From the NCBI GenBank assembly GCA_030604135.1, contig JAUVWL010000001.1:124001-188000 (forward strand): a DNA stretch of 64,000 nucleotides, written 5' to 3'. The notes beneath the pieces are model-generated. The model made no database searches. It saw nothing but the letters and a program-made list of their open reading frames with translations, and had not been told where the DNA came from. The stretch is from Burkholderiales bacterium. GTDB lineage: Bacteria > Pseudomonadota > Gammaproteobacteria > Burkholderiales > Burkholderiaceae_C. Below are positions 56,915-64,000 of this stretch, in pieces (the first letter of the stretch is position 1; the number at the start of each line of letters is the position of its first letter). A program made the translations under genes and the position numbers.

Positions 56915-57662
56915 CCGGATACTCCGTATCTGAAGGTGCGGGCATCAGGCCTACAGCCAGTGCATCGGCCACCAGCGCGTCGGCAAAACGGTCCAGCCGC
57001 ATCAGCTGCAGGCCCAGCAGGATGTTGCCGGTCAGGCCCGTGACCGTGGTCAGCAGGGCGATGCCCAGACCCCCGGTGAGGTCGCGCAGCAGTCGGCTCG
57101 ACTGGCTGGGGTCGAAGCTCTCGACCTGACCCAGCTGCAGGGCCAGGATGGAAAAGCCGATCACCTTGCCCAGCAGTCCGAGCTTGAGCTGGATGCCGTT
57201 GAGCCACCAGGCCATCTCGTGGGGTCCATGGGCGCGTTCACCCAGCAGCTGCACCGCGATGCTGGTGGGTTGTCCGGGGCGGCTGGCGTGTCGCAGGTAT
57301 TCGCCGACCCAGCCCTCGCCAGAGCGCAGGCCGGTCCCGCGCAGCCGATCCAGTTGCTGACGCTGCTGGCCCAGCACCCAGGCGCGCCGGCCGGCCCACA
57401 GGGAGCAGCCCACGAACAGCGCCACGATGACCAGGGTCAGGCGGGTCGGATCGGCCTGGACCAGGCGGTGCCATGCGCCGGCCACCCACAGCAGGTAGGC
57501 GCCGAACAGCAGCAGGCCCATGTAGGCCAGCCAGAGCAGGAAAAGCCCTCGATCGGCCTGCTCCAGTGACGAGGGCCCTCGCCGAACGCCGGGCAGGTGC
57601 CTGACGACGGCAGCGCCCATCATCTGCCGGTGCGACTGTGCCGGCGGGTTGCTGGTGCTCAC
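56889..57662 (-). CDS. MotA/TolQ/ExbB-like proton channel protein
   Basis: The 257-residue protein has membrane helices near 40-60, 75-90, 159-177 and 195-220. The last two form the MotA/TolQ/ExbB signature (LGLLGKVIGFSILALQ ... LTGGLGIALLTTVTGLTGNILLGLQL), including the TTVTGL motif of the channel. It has four helices rather than the three of ExbB, so it is not a standard ExbB. It starts at GTG 57662, overlapping the pqqE stop as GTGA. The tight coupling to pqqE links it to PQQ biology. Confidence 0.75.
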   Translation of the reverse strand: MSTSNPPAQSHRQMMGAAVVRHLPGVRRGPSSLEQADRGLFLLWLAYMGLLLFGAYLLWVAGAWHRLVQADPTRLTLVIVALFVGCSLWAGRRAWVLGQQRQQLDRLRGTGLRSGEGWVGEYLRHASRPGQPTSIAVQLLGERAHGPHEMAWWLNGIQLKLGLLGKVIGFSILALQLGQVESFDPSQSSRLLRDLTGGLGIALLTTVTGLTGNILLGLQLMRLDRFADALVADALAVGLMPAPSDTEYPDGDRPDGS

Positions 57663-58798
57663 GGCGTCGCCTGGGGGTGCAGCAGGCGGGATTCATCGTC
57701 GCTGCGGAACACGATGGGCACGACCCGACCCAGGGGTGCCTGCTGCACCAGCCTGACCACCTGCTCATGGTGCGGCGATCTGCTGCAGACCGGGTCGGCC
57801 TGGGTCGGGTCGCCGGTGATCAGGAAGGCCTGGCAGCGGCATCCGCCGAAGTCCTTGTGGCGCTCGTCACAGTCGCGGCAAGGAGGCTTCATCCAGGCGT
57901 CACCCCGAAAGGTGTTGAAGGCCTGACTGCGCCGCCATATGTCGGCCACCGGCGAGGTGGTGACGTTGGGCAATGACAGGCCCGGCAGGTCGCGGGCGTT
58001 GTGGCAGGGCATGGCCATGCCGTCCGGGGCCACCGACAGGAACACCGATCCCCAGCCGTTCATGCAGGCCTTGGGCCGCTCTTCGAAATAGTCGGGCACC
58101 ACGAACAGCACACGGCAGCGGTGCCCGCCGGCCTGGGCCTCCTGCTCGGTGCGGAAGGCCTTGACTTCGGCCTCGGCCCGCTCCAGTTCTTCGCGCGTGG
58201 GCATCAGGTGGTCGCGGTTGACCCAGGCCCAGCCGTAGTACTGGGTGTTGGCCAGTTCCAGGTACTCGGCCTCAAGGGCCACGGCCATGTCGATGATCTT
58301 GCGCACATGGGGCAAGTTGTGCCGGTGCAGCACGCAGTTCATGACCATCGGCCAGTCGTGCGCCTTGATCAGTCGGGCCACCTTCTGTTTCAGGTCGAAG
58401 GTGCGTGTGTGGCTGAGAAAGTCATTGAGTTCGCGGGTCGAATCCTGGAAGGACAGCTGCACATGGTCCAGGCCGGCGTCCTTGAGCCTCTGGGCGCGGG
58501 CCGGTGTCAGACCGACACCCGAAGTGATCAGATTGGTGTAGTAGCCCAGCCGGTGCGCTTCCTGCACGAGTTCTTCCAGGTCGTCCCGCAGCAGGGGTTC
58601 CCCACCGGAAAAGCCCAGTTGCGCCGCGCCGAGCGCTCGGGCCTGGCGCATCACATCCACCCACTGTGCCGTGGTCAGCTCATCGCGCAGCCGCGCATGC
58701 TGCGTGGGGTTGTAGCAGAACACGCAATGCAGCGGGCAGCGGTAGGTCAGCTCCGCCAGCAGCCACAGCGGCGGGCCCGGCTCAGTCGATCCAGCCAC
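57659..58798 (-). CDS. pqqE: PqqA peptide cyclase PqqE (radical SAM)
   Basis: PqqE joins Glu16 and Tyr20 of PqqA by a carbon-carbon bond, the first step of PQQ synthesis, with PqqD as chaperone. The 379-residue enzyme has the radical SAM motif C21-x3-C25-x2-C28 (CPLHCVFC), LGFSGGEPLLR, and a C-terminal SPASM-type Cys cluster (CMNGW, MPCHNARDLPG, CRDCDERHKDFGGCRCQAF). The start is GTG 58798, inside pqqD by 17 bases. It overlaps the ExbB-like gene at its end. Confidence 0.96.
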   Translation of the reverse strand: MAGSTEPGPPLWLLAELTYRCPLHCVFCYNPTQHARLRDELTTAQWVDVMRQARALGAAQLGFSGGEPLLRDDLEELVQEAHRLGYYTNLITSGVGLTPARAQRLKDAGLDHVQLSFQDSTRELNDFLSHTRTFDLKQKVARLIKAHDWPMVMNCVLHRHNLPHVRKIIDMAVALEAEYLELANTQYYGWAWVNRDHLMPTREELERAEAEVKAFRTEQEAQAGGHRCRVLFVVPDYFEERPKACMNGWGSVFLSVAPDGMAMPCHNARDLPGLSLPNVTTSPVADIWRRSQAFNTFRGDAWMKPPCRDCDERHKDFGGCRCQAFLITGDPTQADPVCSRSPHHEQVVRLVQQAPLGRVVPIVFRSDDESRLLHPQATP

Positions 58799-59045
58799 GG
58801 CGCTGGCCCTCCTCGAGCAGGGCGCGCACCTCGGGCGCGATCCCCGTCACACCAAAGGCGCCTTCAAGCTCTGCCACAATGGTGTCCAGCGTTCGCTCCC
58901 CATTGCACCGCTGCAGAATCTCGGCAGCGCTCTGGTTGAGCTGGACCATGCCTTCGGGGTAGAGCAGCACCCATTTTTGCTGGGCCTCCTCGTACTGCAG
59001 CCGGAAGCGGCGCGAGAGCCGGGGTTGTGCGGGCAGTGTGTTCAT
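58782..59045 (-). CDS. pqqD: PQQ biosynthesis peptide chaperone PqqD
   Basis: PqqD is the RRE-fold protein that binds PqqA and presents it to PqqE. The real gene starts at ATG 59045 and has 87 residues; the track ORF is longer because it reads antisense-free upstream codons. Typical elements are RRFRLQYEEAQQKWVLLYPEGMVQLNQSAAEILQRCNGERT. It overlaps pqqE by 17 bases and follows pqqC after 16 bases. A separate PqqD is the common arrangement. Confidence 0.93.
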   Translation of the reverse strand: MNTLPAQPRLSRRFRLQYEEAQQKWVLLYPEGMVQLNQSAAEILQRCNGERTLDTIVAELEGAFGVTGIAPEVRALLEEGQRRGWID

Positions 59046-59061
59046 GCTCAAAGGCCCGGGC

Positions 59062-59793
59062 TCATTGCGCGGCCCGTTCGATGGCGTCCAGCATGGTCCA
59101 CAGGATGTCCAGCTTGAACTGCAGGATGTCCAGGGCGCGGTGCTGGCCGGCACGGGTGGTGAAGTGTTCCAGTGTGACCTGCAGGCCGTGCTCGACGTCG
59201 CGGCTGGCCAGCGGGATGCGGCTGCGAAAATAGGCCAGCCCGTCGGCCTCGATCCAGGGGTAGTGGGTGGGCCAGGTCGCCAGCCGGTCCTTGTGGATCT
59301 GCGGCGCGAACATCTCGGTCAGCGACGAGCAGACGGCCTCCTGCCAGGGTGCGCGGGCGGCGAAGTTCACGTAGGCATCGCAGGCAAAACGCACGCCTGG
59401 CACCACGCCTTGCAGGGACCAGAGCTCGTCGCGAGGAATACCCACCGCCTCGCCCAGGCGAGTCCAGGCCTCGATGCCGCCGGCGGCCGAACCCTGGTGG
59501 TCGCCATGGCCGTCGTGGTCGAGGATGCGGTCGATCCATTTGCGCCGGTGCTCGCGGTCCGGCATGTTGGCCAGAATGGCCGCGTCCTTGCGCGGAATGC
59601 AGATCTGGTAGTAGAAGCGGTTGGCCACCCAGCAGCGGATCTCGTCCGGTGTGCAGCCACCGGCGTTCATGCGCACATTGAACGGGTGGTGGATGTGGTA
59701 CGCGCGCCCCTTGTTGCGCAGCTGGTCCTCGAACTCGGCGGGTGTCCAGGCGGGCAGGTGGTCGTCGGTGCGCAGGGTACGGGCGATGTCCAC
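59062..59793 (-). CDS. pqqC: Pyrroloquinoline-quinone synthase PqqC
   Basis: PqqC is a cofactorless oxidase of TENA/THI-4 fold that does the last ring closure and eight-electron oxidation to PQQ. The 243-residue protein has the conserved [32 protein letters not shown] and [33 protein letters not shown]. It starts at GTG 59793, two bases after the pqqB stop. The alternate-frame 257-residue ORF on the same strand is a shadow. Confidence 0.96.
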   Translation of the reverse strand: MDIARTLRTDDHLPAWTPAEFEDQLRNKGRAYHIHHPFNVRMNAGGCTPDEIRCWVANRFYYQICIPRKDAAILANMPDREHRRKWIDRILDHDGHGDHQGSAAGGIEAWTRLGEAVGIPRDELWSLQGVVPGVRFACDAYVNFAARAPWQEAVCSSLTEMFAPQIHKDRLATWPTHYPWIEADGLAYFRSRIPLASRDVEHGLQVTLEHFTTRAGQHRALDILQFKLDILWTMLDAIERAAQ

Positions 59794-59795
59794 GG

Positions 59796-60713
59796 TCAGA
59801 TCTCCAGTTCCATGCCATCAAAGGCGACCTCGATGCCGTGCGCCTCCAGAACGCGTCGTTCGGGCGCGTCTTCCACCAGCATCGGGTTGGTGTTGTTGAT
59901 GTGTATGAGGATTTTTCGGGTGCCAGCCGGCAGGCGATCGAGCTGTTCGATCATCCCGCCAGGGCCACTTTGCGGCAGGTGTCCCATGTCCAGCGCGGTC
60001 TTGCCCGACAGGCCCAGGCGCTGCATCTCGTCGTTGGTCCAGAAGGTGCCATCAACCAGCACCACGGCACAGCCCGACATGAGTTCCAGCAGTTCCGGAC
60101 CGACGGCGGCCAGCCCAGGGGCGTAGAAGAGCTGGGCTGCGCTGGCCGGATTGCGCGCCAGAAGGCCGATGTTGTCCCCCGGGCGGGGGCGGCCCCGGAA
60201 GGGGGAGTAGGGGGGCGGCTGTGAACTGAGCGAGACGGTGCGGATGTCCAGCCCGGACAGTTCCGGCAAATGCACCGGACGACCATCAACCGGCAGCTCG
60301 CGAATCTGCGTGCCACAGTAATGGGACAGGATGCGGGTGAGCGGAAACCCGTCCGAGATGTCCGAGACCACCTCGGGCGTGGCCAGCAGGGGCAATGGTG
60401 TGCGGCGCTCGCGCAGCATCAGCAGGCCGGTGACATGGTCGATCTGGGCGTCCATCAGCAGCACGGCGGCGATGCCGCTGTCGCGGATCTGGCGGGCGGG
60501 CTGCAGAACCGGGTTTTCCCGGATCTGCTGCAGGATGTCGGGCGATGCGTTGACCAGCAGCCAGTCGGTGCCGTCCTGGCTGATCGCAATCGAAGACTGG
60601 GTGCGGGCACGCGCCCGCAGTTGGCCGCGACGCAGGCCGTCGCAGTTCGGACAGTTGCAGTTCCACTGCGGAAAGCCACCGCCGGCCGAAGAACCGAGCA
60701 CGCGGATGCGCAT
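59796..60713 (-). CDS. pqqB: PQQ biosynthesis protein PqqB
   Basis: PqqB is an MBL-fold protein thought to hydroxylate the Tyr of the PqqA-derived dipeptide. The real start is ATG 60713 ([24 protein letters not shown]), giving 305 residues. It has the zinc knuckle CNCPNC and the family-typical [11 protein letters not shown] in place of HxHxDH, so the non-standard site here is normal for PqqB. It follows pqqA by 81 bases. Confidence 0.96.
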   Translation of the reverse strand: MRIRVLGSSAGGGFPQWNCNCPNCDGLRRGQLRARARTQSSIAISQDGTDWLLVNASPDILQQIRENPVLQPARQIRDSGIAAVLLMDAQIDHVTGLLMLRERRTPLPLLATPEVVSDISDGFPLTRILSHYCGTQIRELPVDGRPVHLPELSGLDIRTVSLSSQPPPYSPFRGRPRPGDNIGLLARNPASAAQLFYAPGLAAVGPELLELMSGCAVVLVDGTFWTNDEMQRLGLSGKTALDMGHLPQSGPGGMIEQLDRLPAGTRKILIHINNTNPMLVEDAPERRVLEAHGIEVAFDGMELEI

Positions 60714-60794
60714 GAGTGTCAGACGTCTGGATGCGGGAAACAAAAAGGGCGCACGGGTTCTTGGTCCGTGCGCCCCAGGTCCTTTCGCTGTGGA

Positions 60795-60869
60795 TCAGCG
60801 ATTGGCGATGTACATCGTGATTTCAAACCCGAAGCGGAGGTCGGTGAAGGCGGGGGTGGTCCACTGCAT
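60795..60869 (-). CDS. pqqA: PQQ precursor peptide PqqA (24 residues)
   Basis: This 24-codon gene is too short for the ORF track: [24 protein letters not shown]. Glu16 and Tyr20 in EITMY supply all carbon and nitrogen of PQQ. A GGAGA site precedes the ATG. The gene is the first of pqqABCDE and is preceded by a -24/-12 promoter 80 bases upstream. The length and sequence match the short PqqA class. Confidence 0.95.
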   Translation of the reverse strand: MQWTTPAFTDLRFGFEITMYIANR

Positions 60870-60948
60870 GAAAGGTCTCCAGATGTTGGCATGAATCGTG
60901 ACTGACAGCCGCTGACCCCAGGGTCCTGTTCGGCTGCCAGCCACTTAT

Positions 60949-60963
60949 GCAAAATCGATGCCA
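60949..60963 (-). promoter_or_regulatory. Sigma-54 (-24/-12) promoter of the pqq operon
   Basis: On the minus strand TGGCAT-cgatt-TTGC agrees with TGGCAC-N5-TTGC at nine of ten fixed positions, and GG-N10-GC spacing is exact. It lies 80 bases before pqqA and overlaps the start codon of the divergent hydrolase. TGTCACAC, also found before the dehydrogenase promoter, lies just upstream at 60970. Confidence 0.75.
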
Positions 60964-62060
60964 TGAATTCCCTGTCACACCGGGCTGCGTGCCATTCTGC
61001 TTCAAGCCGGTCGGGCAGTGCCTGGCCCCCGCCGCAGCATCTGGTGGTGTCGGGCCACCGGCGGGTGGCATGGCGGGCGCTGGGCGACGCCGTCGACCCG
61101 GCGTGGCTGGTTCTTCACGGTGGGCCTGGCAGTGGGGGACAGCCCGGTCAGGTGGCTCCCTTCCCTGGCAAGGGTAGGCGGCTTGTGGTGCCCGATCAGC
61201 GGGGCAGCGGCGCGGGCCGCCCCAGAGCTGGCCTGCATGGAAACCACACGGCGGCCCTGGTGGAAGACCTGGAGCTTCTGCGACGCGCCCTCGGTATCGA
61301 GCGCTGGTCCATCCTGGCCGGCTCATGGGGCACGGTCCTCGCGCTGGCCTACGCCGAGCGCCATCCAGGGCGAGTGGAGCGGCTGGTCTTACGGGGTGCT
61401 TTTGCGGTGAGCCGGCGCGAACTGAGGGGGGTGCTGGCACCCGTTGAACGGGTCAGGCAGCGCGCCGGGCGAGAGCCGCTCTGGAGCGCGCCAGGTGCCA
61501 ACACCGACACGGTCATGCTCAGGCGGCTGCAACAGGTGCTGCAAAGTGGAACACCCGGTGTCACAGCCCGACGCCTGTTGAGACACTGGAGTCGGGTGGA
61601 GCAGGTGCTGGCCTTGCGCGGCATGGAGCGAAGTCTTCTGTATGCCATGGGTACGGCGCAGACGGGTCTTGCCCGGCAGGTCCGGCGGCAGATCGCGTCG
61701 CTGCGCCGGGGCTTGCGACGTGATCGGGCCCAGGCCGCATCCCGCGGATTCAGCCGGAAAGACCGGGGCCTCTGGCAGAAATTCCGCATACAGGCCCACT
61801 ACCTGCGCAGGCGCTGCTTCACCCGCCCAGGCCAGCTGGATGGGGCCATCCGGCAGCTGGCGCAGGCGGGTGTGCCGATGGACTGGGTCCACGGTCGATT
61901 CGATGTGGTCTGCCCAACGGGCAACAGTCTTCGCTGGCACCGGCTGGCACAGACGGTTGCGCCGGGATGCTCGCGGCTGCACCAGCCCATCTGCGGGCAC
62001 CTGGGCGTCGAGCCTGCCATGTTGGCCGCCTTGCGGGCACTGGTGGACCCATGTCGGTGA
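60963..62060 (+). CDS. Alpha/beta hydrolase, prolyl-aminopeptidase-like
   Basis: The 365-residue protein has the S33 hydrolase pattern: oxyanion segment LVLHGGPGSGG, PDQRGSGAGRP, nucleophile elbow AGSWGTVLA (GxSxG-type) and an HGRFDVVCP acid segment with a C-terminal His (CGHLG). Prolyl aminopeptidases share DQRG and GGSWG. It is divergent from pqqA and overlaps the metallohydrolase 2 gene by 10 bases. A role in trimming the PqqA product is conceivable, but the substrate is unknown. The start ATG sits inside the pqq promoter, so a later start cannot be excluded. Confidence 0.8.
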   Translation: MNSLSHRAACHSASSRSGSAWPPPQHLVVSGHRRVAWRALGDAVDPAWLVLHGGPGSGGQPGQVAPFPGKGRRLVVPDQRGSGAGRPRAGLHGNHTAALVEDLELLRRALGIERWSILAGSWGTVLALAYAERHPGRVERLVLRGAFAVSRRELRGVLAPVERVRQRAGREPLWSAPGANTDTVMLRRLQQVLQSGTPGVTARRLLRHWSRVEQVLALRGMERSLLYAMGTAQTGLARQVRRQIASLRRGLRRDRAQAASRGFSRKDRGLWQKFRIQAHYLRRRCFTRPGQLDGAIRQLAQAGVPMDWVHGRFDVVCPTGNSLRWHRLAQTVAPGCSRLHQPICGHLGVEPAMLAALRALVDPCR

Positions 62061-63112
62061 TGAAGCTGCCTGGGGCTGCCCTGCTGGCCTTGTGCCTCTG
62101 GCTGAGCGCTTGCGCAAGTCAGGTCGTCACCGGCGTCTCGGCCATCGCTGACGCCGACTGCGCCGGGCACGAAGCCATCGTATGGCAGCCAGCGGCGCCG
62201 TCGATCTGGGTCTGGTTGCCGGCGGCCGAGGTCGAGTTGGCCGAGGCCAATGGCGGCCACGTGGCCCCCACCGCGGTGGTGGTCGACGGGGAGCAGGCCC
62301 TGGTGGTCGACCCAGGGCCCAGCCACCGCCACGGGCTGCGTGTGCGCGAGTCCTTGCGCTGCCAGTTCGGTGCCCGGGTCACCTGGGTGGTCAACACACA
62401 CGCGCATGCCGAGAACGTGCTGGCCAACTCGGCCTTTGCCGACCTTCAATCGGCCGGCCAGCTTCGCATAGGGGCCAGCCAGGCCACCCGCGATGGCATG
62501 ACCCGTCGATGCCCGGATTGCCTGGCCAGCCTGATCCGGCGCGTGGGCGAAGCGGCCATGGAAGACACCCGCATCGTGCTGCCTGACGTGACCCTGGAGA
62601 CCGGCACCGTGCTGCGCGTGGGCCAGCGCGAACTGACCGTCTGGGCGGTGGAGCAGGGGCACACCGAAGGTGACCTGGTGCTTTGGGATGCGAGCCATGG
62701 CGTGCTGTTTGCAGGTGGGCTGGTCTACGGCCAGCGCATTCCCGAACTGGCGCAGGGACAGGTGGATGCGTGGCTGGCCGCTCTGGAGCGGATGGCGGCT
62801 TTACCGGTTCGCGAAGTGATCGGGTCCACCTGGTCCAGCGGCAGCGCCGGTCAACTCCCCCCCGCCATGGAATCGACGCGTGGCTACCTGAGCGCCTTGC
62901 GCTCGGGCGTCTTGCGCGCCATGGACGAGGGGGCCATGGCACAAGACACCAGCGCCGTGCCTTTGCCCGCCTACAGCCACTGGGCGGGCTACAGTGAGCG
63001 CCACGGCTTCAACGTGTTGCGGGCCTGGCGCGAGCTGGAGCCGGTCTGGATGGAGCAGGATGCCGCGCCACCCGTCAGCATGCCAGGCTCAGTCGAGCAG
63101 CCCCGGCGGTAA
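62051..63112 (+). CDS. Quinoprotein relay metallo-beta-lactamase-fold protein 2 (lipoprotein, degenerate site)
   Basis: The protein has a lipobox signal ([21 protein letters not shown]), starting at ATG 62051, with 62060 (TGATG) as an alternative. Its MBL domain has THAHAEN in place of HxHxDH: the two first His remain but Asp and the last His are changed to Glu and Asn. [11 protein letters not shown] is present, while the later His motif reads IGSTWSSGS. It matches the second relay metallohydrolase (TIGR04559 type, from memory). It is coupled to the hydrolase gene and overlaps the convergent regulator gene by 24 bases. Confidence 0.85.
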   Translation: MSVMKLPGAALLALCLWLSACASQVVTGVSAIADADCAGHEAIVWQPAAPSIWVWLPAAEVELAEANGGHVAPTAVVVDGEQALVVDPGPSHRHGLRVRESLRCQFGARVTWVVNTHAHAENVLANSAFADLQSAGQLRIGASQATRDGMTRRCPDCLASLIRRVGEAAMEDTRIVLPDVTLETGTVLRVGQRELTVWAVEQGHTEGDLVLWDASHGVLFAGGLVYGQRIPELAQGQVDAWLAALERMAALPVREVIGSTWSSGSAGQLPPAMESTRGYLSALRSGVLRAMDEGAMAQDTSAVPLPAYSHWAGYSERHGFNVLRAWRELEPVWMEQDAAPPVSMPGSVEQPRR

Positions 63113-64000
63113 CAGGTGCTTCTTGCGGTAGATGGTGTTGCGTGACACGCCCAGCGCCTTGGCGGCGGCCGACACATTGCCGCCGTGCTGACGCAGGGCC
63201 TGGGCCATGGCGGTCACCGCCACGTCCTGCAGGCGCTGGCCTTCCGGAGCCTCGGCAGCGACCTGAACGACCTCTGCCGGGGTCGCTTGAAACGGGGTGG
63301 CTGCGGAAGCTGCCACCGACTCGGTGGGGGCGGGGGGCTGAGGCGTGCGCTGCGCTGCATCGGGTTGCTCGATCTCTTCGAGGAAGTCGTCGGGCAGGTG
63401 CATTTTCGTGATGCTGCCTTCACAGCCGACCATCACCACCGCCGTTCGGAGCAGGTTGTGCAATTGACGGAAGTTGCCCGGCCAGTGGTAGGCCTTGAAC
63501 AAGGCCATGACCTCGTCCGAAATGCCGACGTTCTGACCGTTTTCGCACAGACTCTTGAGGATCTTGCGCACCACAAACTCGAAGTCGGTGCGTTCGCGCA
63601 AGGCGGGCAGGCGCACCACCAGGCCGTTGAGCCGGTAGTACAGGTCTTCCCGGAAGCTGCCATCGGCGATCATGGCCTTGGGGTTCTTGTGGGTGGCACT
63701 GATGACGGCCACGTCCACTTCAACCTCCTTGCCGGCACCCAGGGGGCTCACCTTGCGTTCCTGCAACACCCGAAGCAGGCGGGCCTGCAGGTGCTTGGGC
63801 ATGTCGCCGATCTCGTCCAGGAACAGCGTGCCGCCATTGGCCTGCAGGATCTTGCCCATCGACCCCTTCTTGCGGGCCCCGGTGAACGCCCCTTCTTCGT
63901 ATCCGAACAGCTCCGACTCGATCAATGTGTCTGGAATGGAGGCGCAATTGACCGACACGAACGGGCCCCCGCTGCGTTGCGAGTCACCGTGAATCGCCTG
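63089..64000 (-). CDS. Sigma-54-dependent transcriptional activator, 5' part outside window
   Basis: The frame is open to the right edge, so the N-terminal sensor and Walker A are missing; the track's ATG at 63958 is internal. The AAA+ part shows [30 protein letters not shown] with the sigma-54-contacting GAFTGA loop, the Walker B segment [12 protein letters not shown] and the [11 protein letters not shown] segment. A Fis-type helix-turn-helix ends the protein ([21 protein letters not shown]). AcoR-like activators have this order. It is the natural candidate to drive the three sigma-54 promoters of this locus. Confidence 0.93.
   Translation of the reverse strand, partial: QAIHGDSQRSGGPFVSVNCASIPDTLIESELFGYEEGAFTGARKKGSMGKILQANGGTLFLDEIGDMPKHLQARLLRVLQERKVSPLGAGKEVEVDVAVISATHKNPKAMIADGSFREDLYYRLNGLVVRLPALRERTDFEFVVRKILKSLCENGQNVGISDEVMALFKAYHWPGNFRQLHNLLRTAVVMVGCEGSITKMHLPDDFLEEIEQPDAAQRTPQPPAPTESVAASAATPFQATPAEVVQVAAEAPEGQRLQDVAVTAMAQALRQHGGNVSAAAKALGVSRNTIYRKKHLLPPGLLD

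Noticed and set aside
59048-59821. 257-residue minus-strand ORF overlapping pqqC
   Set aside because: It lies in another frame of the same strand, is Arg/Pro-rich without domain, and pqqC is complete in the competing frame.

Overview
The window looks like a chromosomal segment of a high-GC betaproteobacterium, most likely Burkholderiales/Comamonadaceae (Hydrogenophaga- or Acidovorax-like). This is inferred from the gene families and their order: a cysI-DUF934-cysH-cysD-cysN operon, aat-bpt, an ilvBN-ilvC-pssA-leuA run, and copies of a GC-rich intergenic repeat I associate with this family. No phage genes, insertion sequences or CRISPR arrays were seen.

1-5 kb: the 3' part of a PaaK-like adenylating enzyme, the molybdenum-cofactor operon moaA-mobA-moeA, and a di-iron-type hydrolase divergent from a TetR regulator with a perfect palindrome between them. 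5.8-8.9 kb: a K+-independent-type membrane pyrophosphatase divergent from soluble ppa. 8.9-11.2 kb: a five-gene operon with three bactofilins and two single-span membrane proteins. 11.3-17 kb: FemAB-like acyltransferase, nadE, asparaginase II, glnB, LOG and RDD proteins. 17.2-23.5 kb: ilvB, ilvN, ilvC, pssA and leuA. leuA is preceded by a leader peptide with four consecutive Leu codons and a full attenuator. 23.7-29.4 kb: pbpG, an IclR regulator, aat-bpt, VanZ-like, tRNA-Asn, fdxA and a ferredoxin reductase. 29.4-34.9 kb: assimilatory sulfate reduction. 35-42.5 kb: yggX, an MnmC-C-like oxidase, fpr, dsbB and a tungstate-type tupBCA transporter with its regulator.

42.6-64 kb is the most interesting part: a dense locus for PQQ-dependent alcohol oxidation. 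It has a TonB-dependent receptor resembling the E. coli PQQ receptor PqqU/YncD, two operons of the PQQ-associated ABC/beta-propeller system, a SoxYZ-like carrier and two degenerate metallo-beta-lactamase-fold relay proteins. It also has a quinoprotein alcohol dehydrogenase carrying the extra Asp (WDFDG) that marks lanthanide-dependent enzymes, a small cytochrome c, and pqqABCDE including a 24-residue pqqA absent from the ORF track. Four translationally coupled genes follow pqqE; they encode an ExbB-like channel, an ExbD-like protein, a membrane protein and a lipoprotein.

Three good -24/-12 (sigma-54) promoters precede pqqA, the dehydrogenase and the beta-propeller operon, and a sigma-54 activator gene runs off the right edge. 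The simplest reading is one sigma-54 regulon that makes PQQ, possibly imports it, oxidises an alcohol in the periplasm and passes electrons to cytochrome c. The ExbBD-like module is the best candidate here for an undescribed component.
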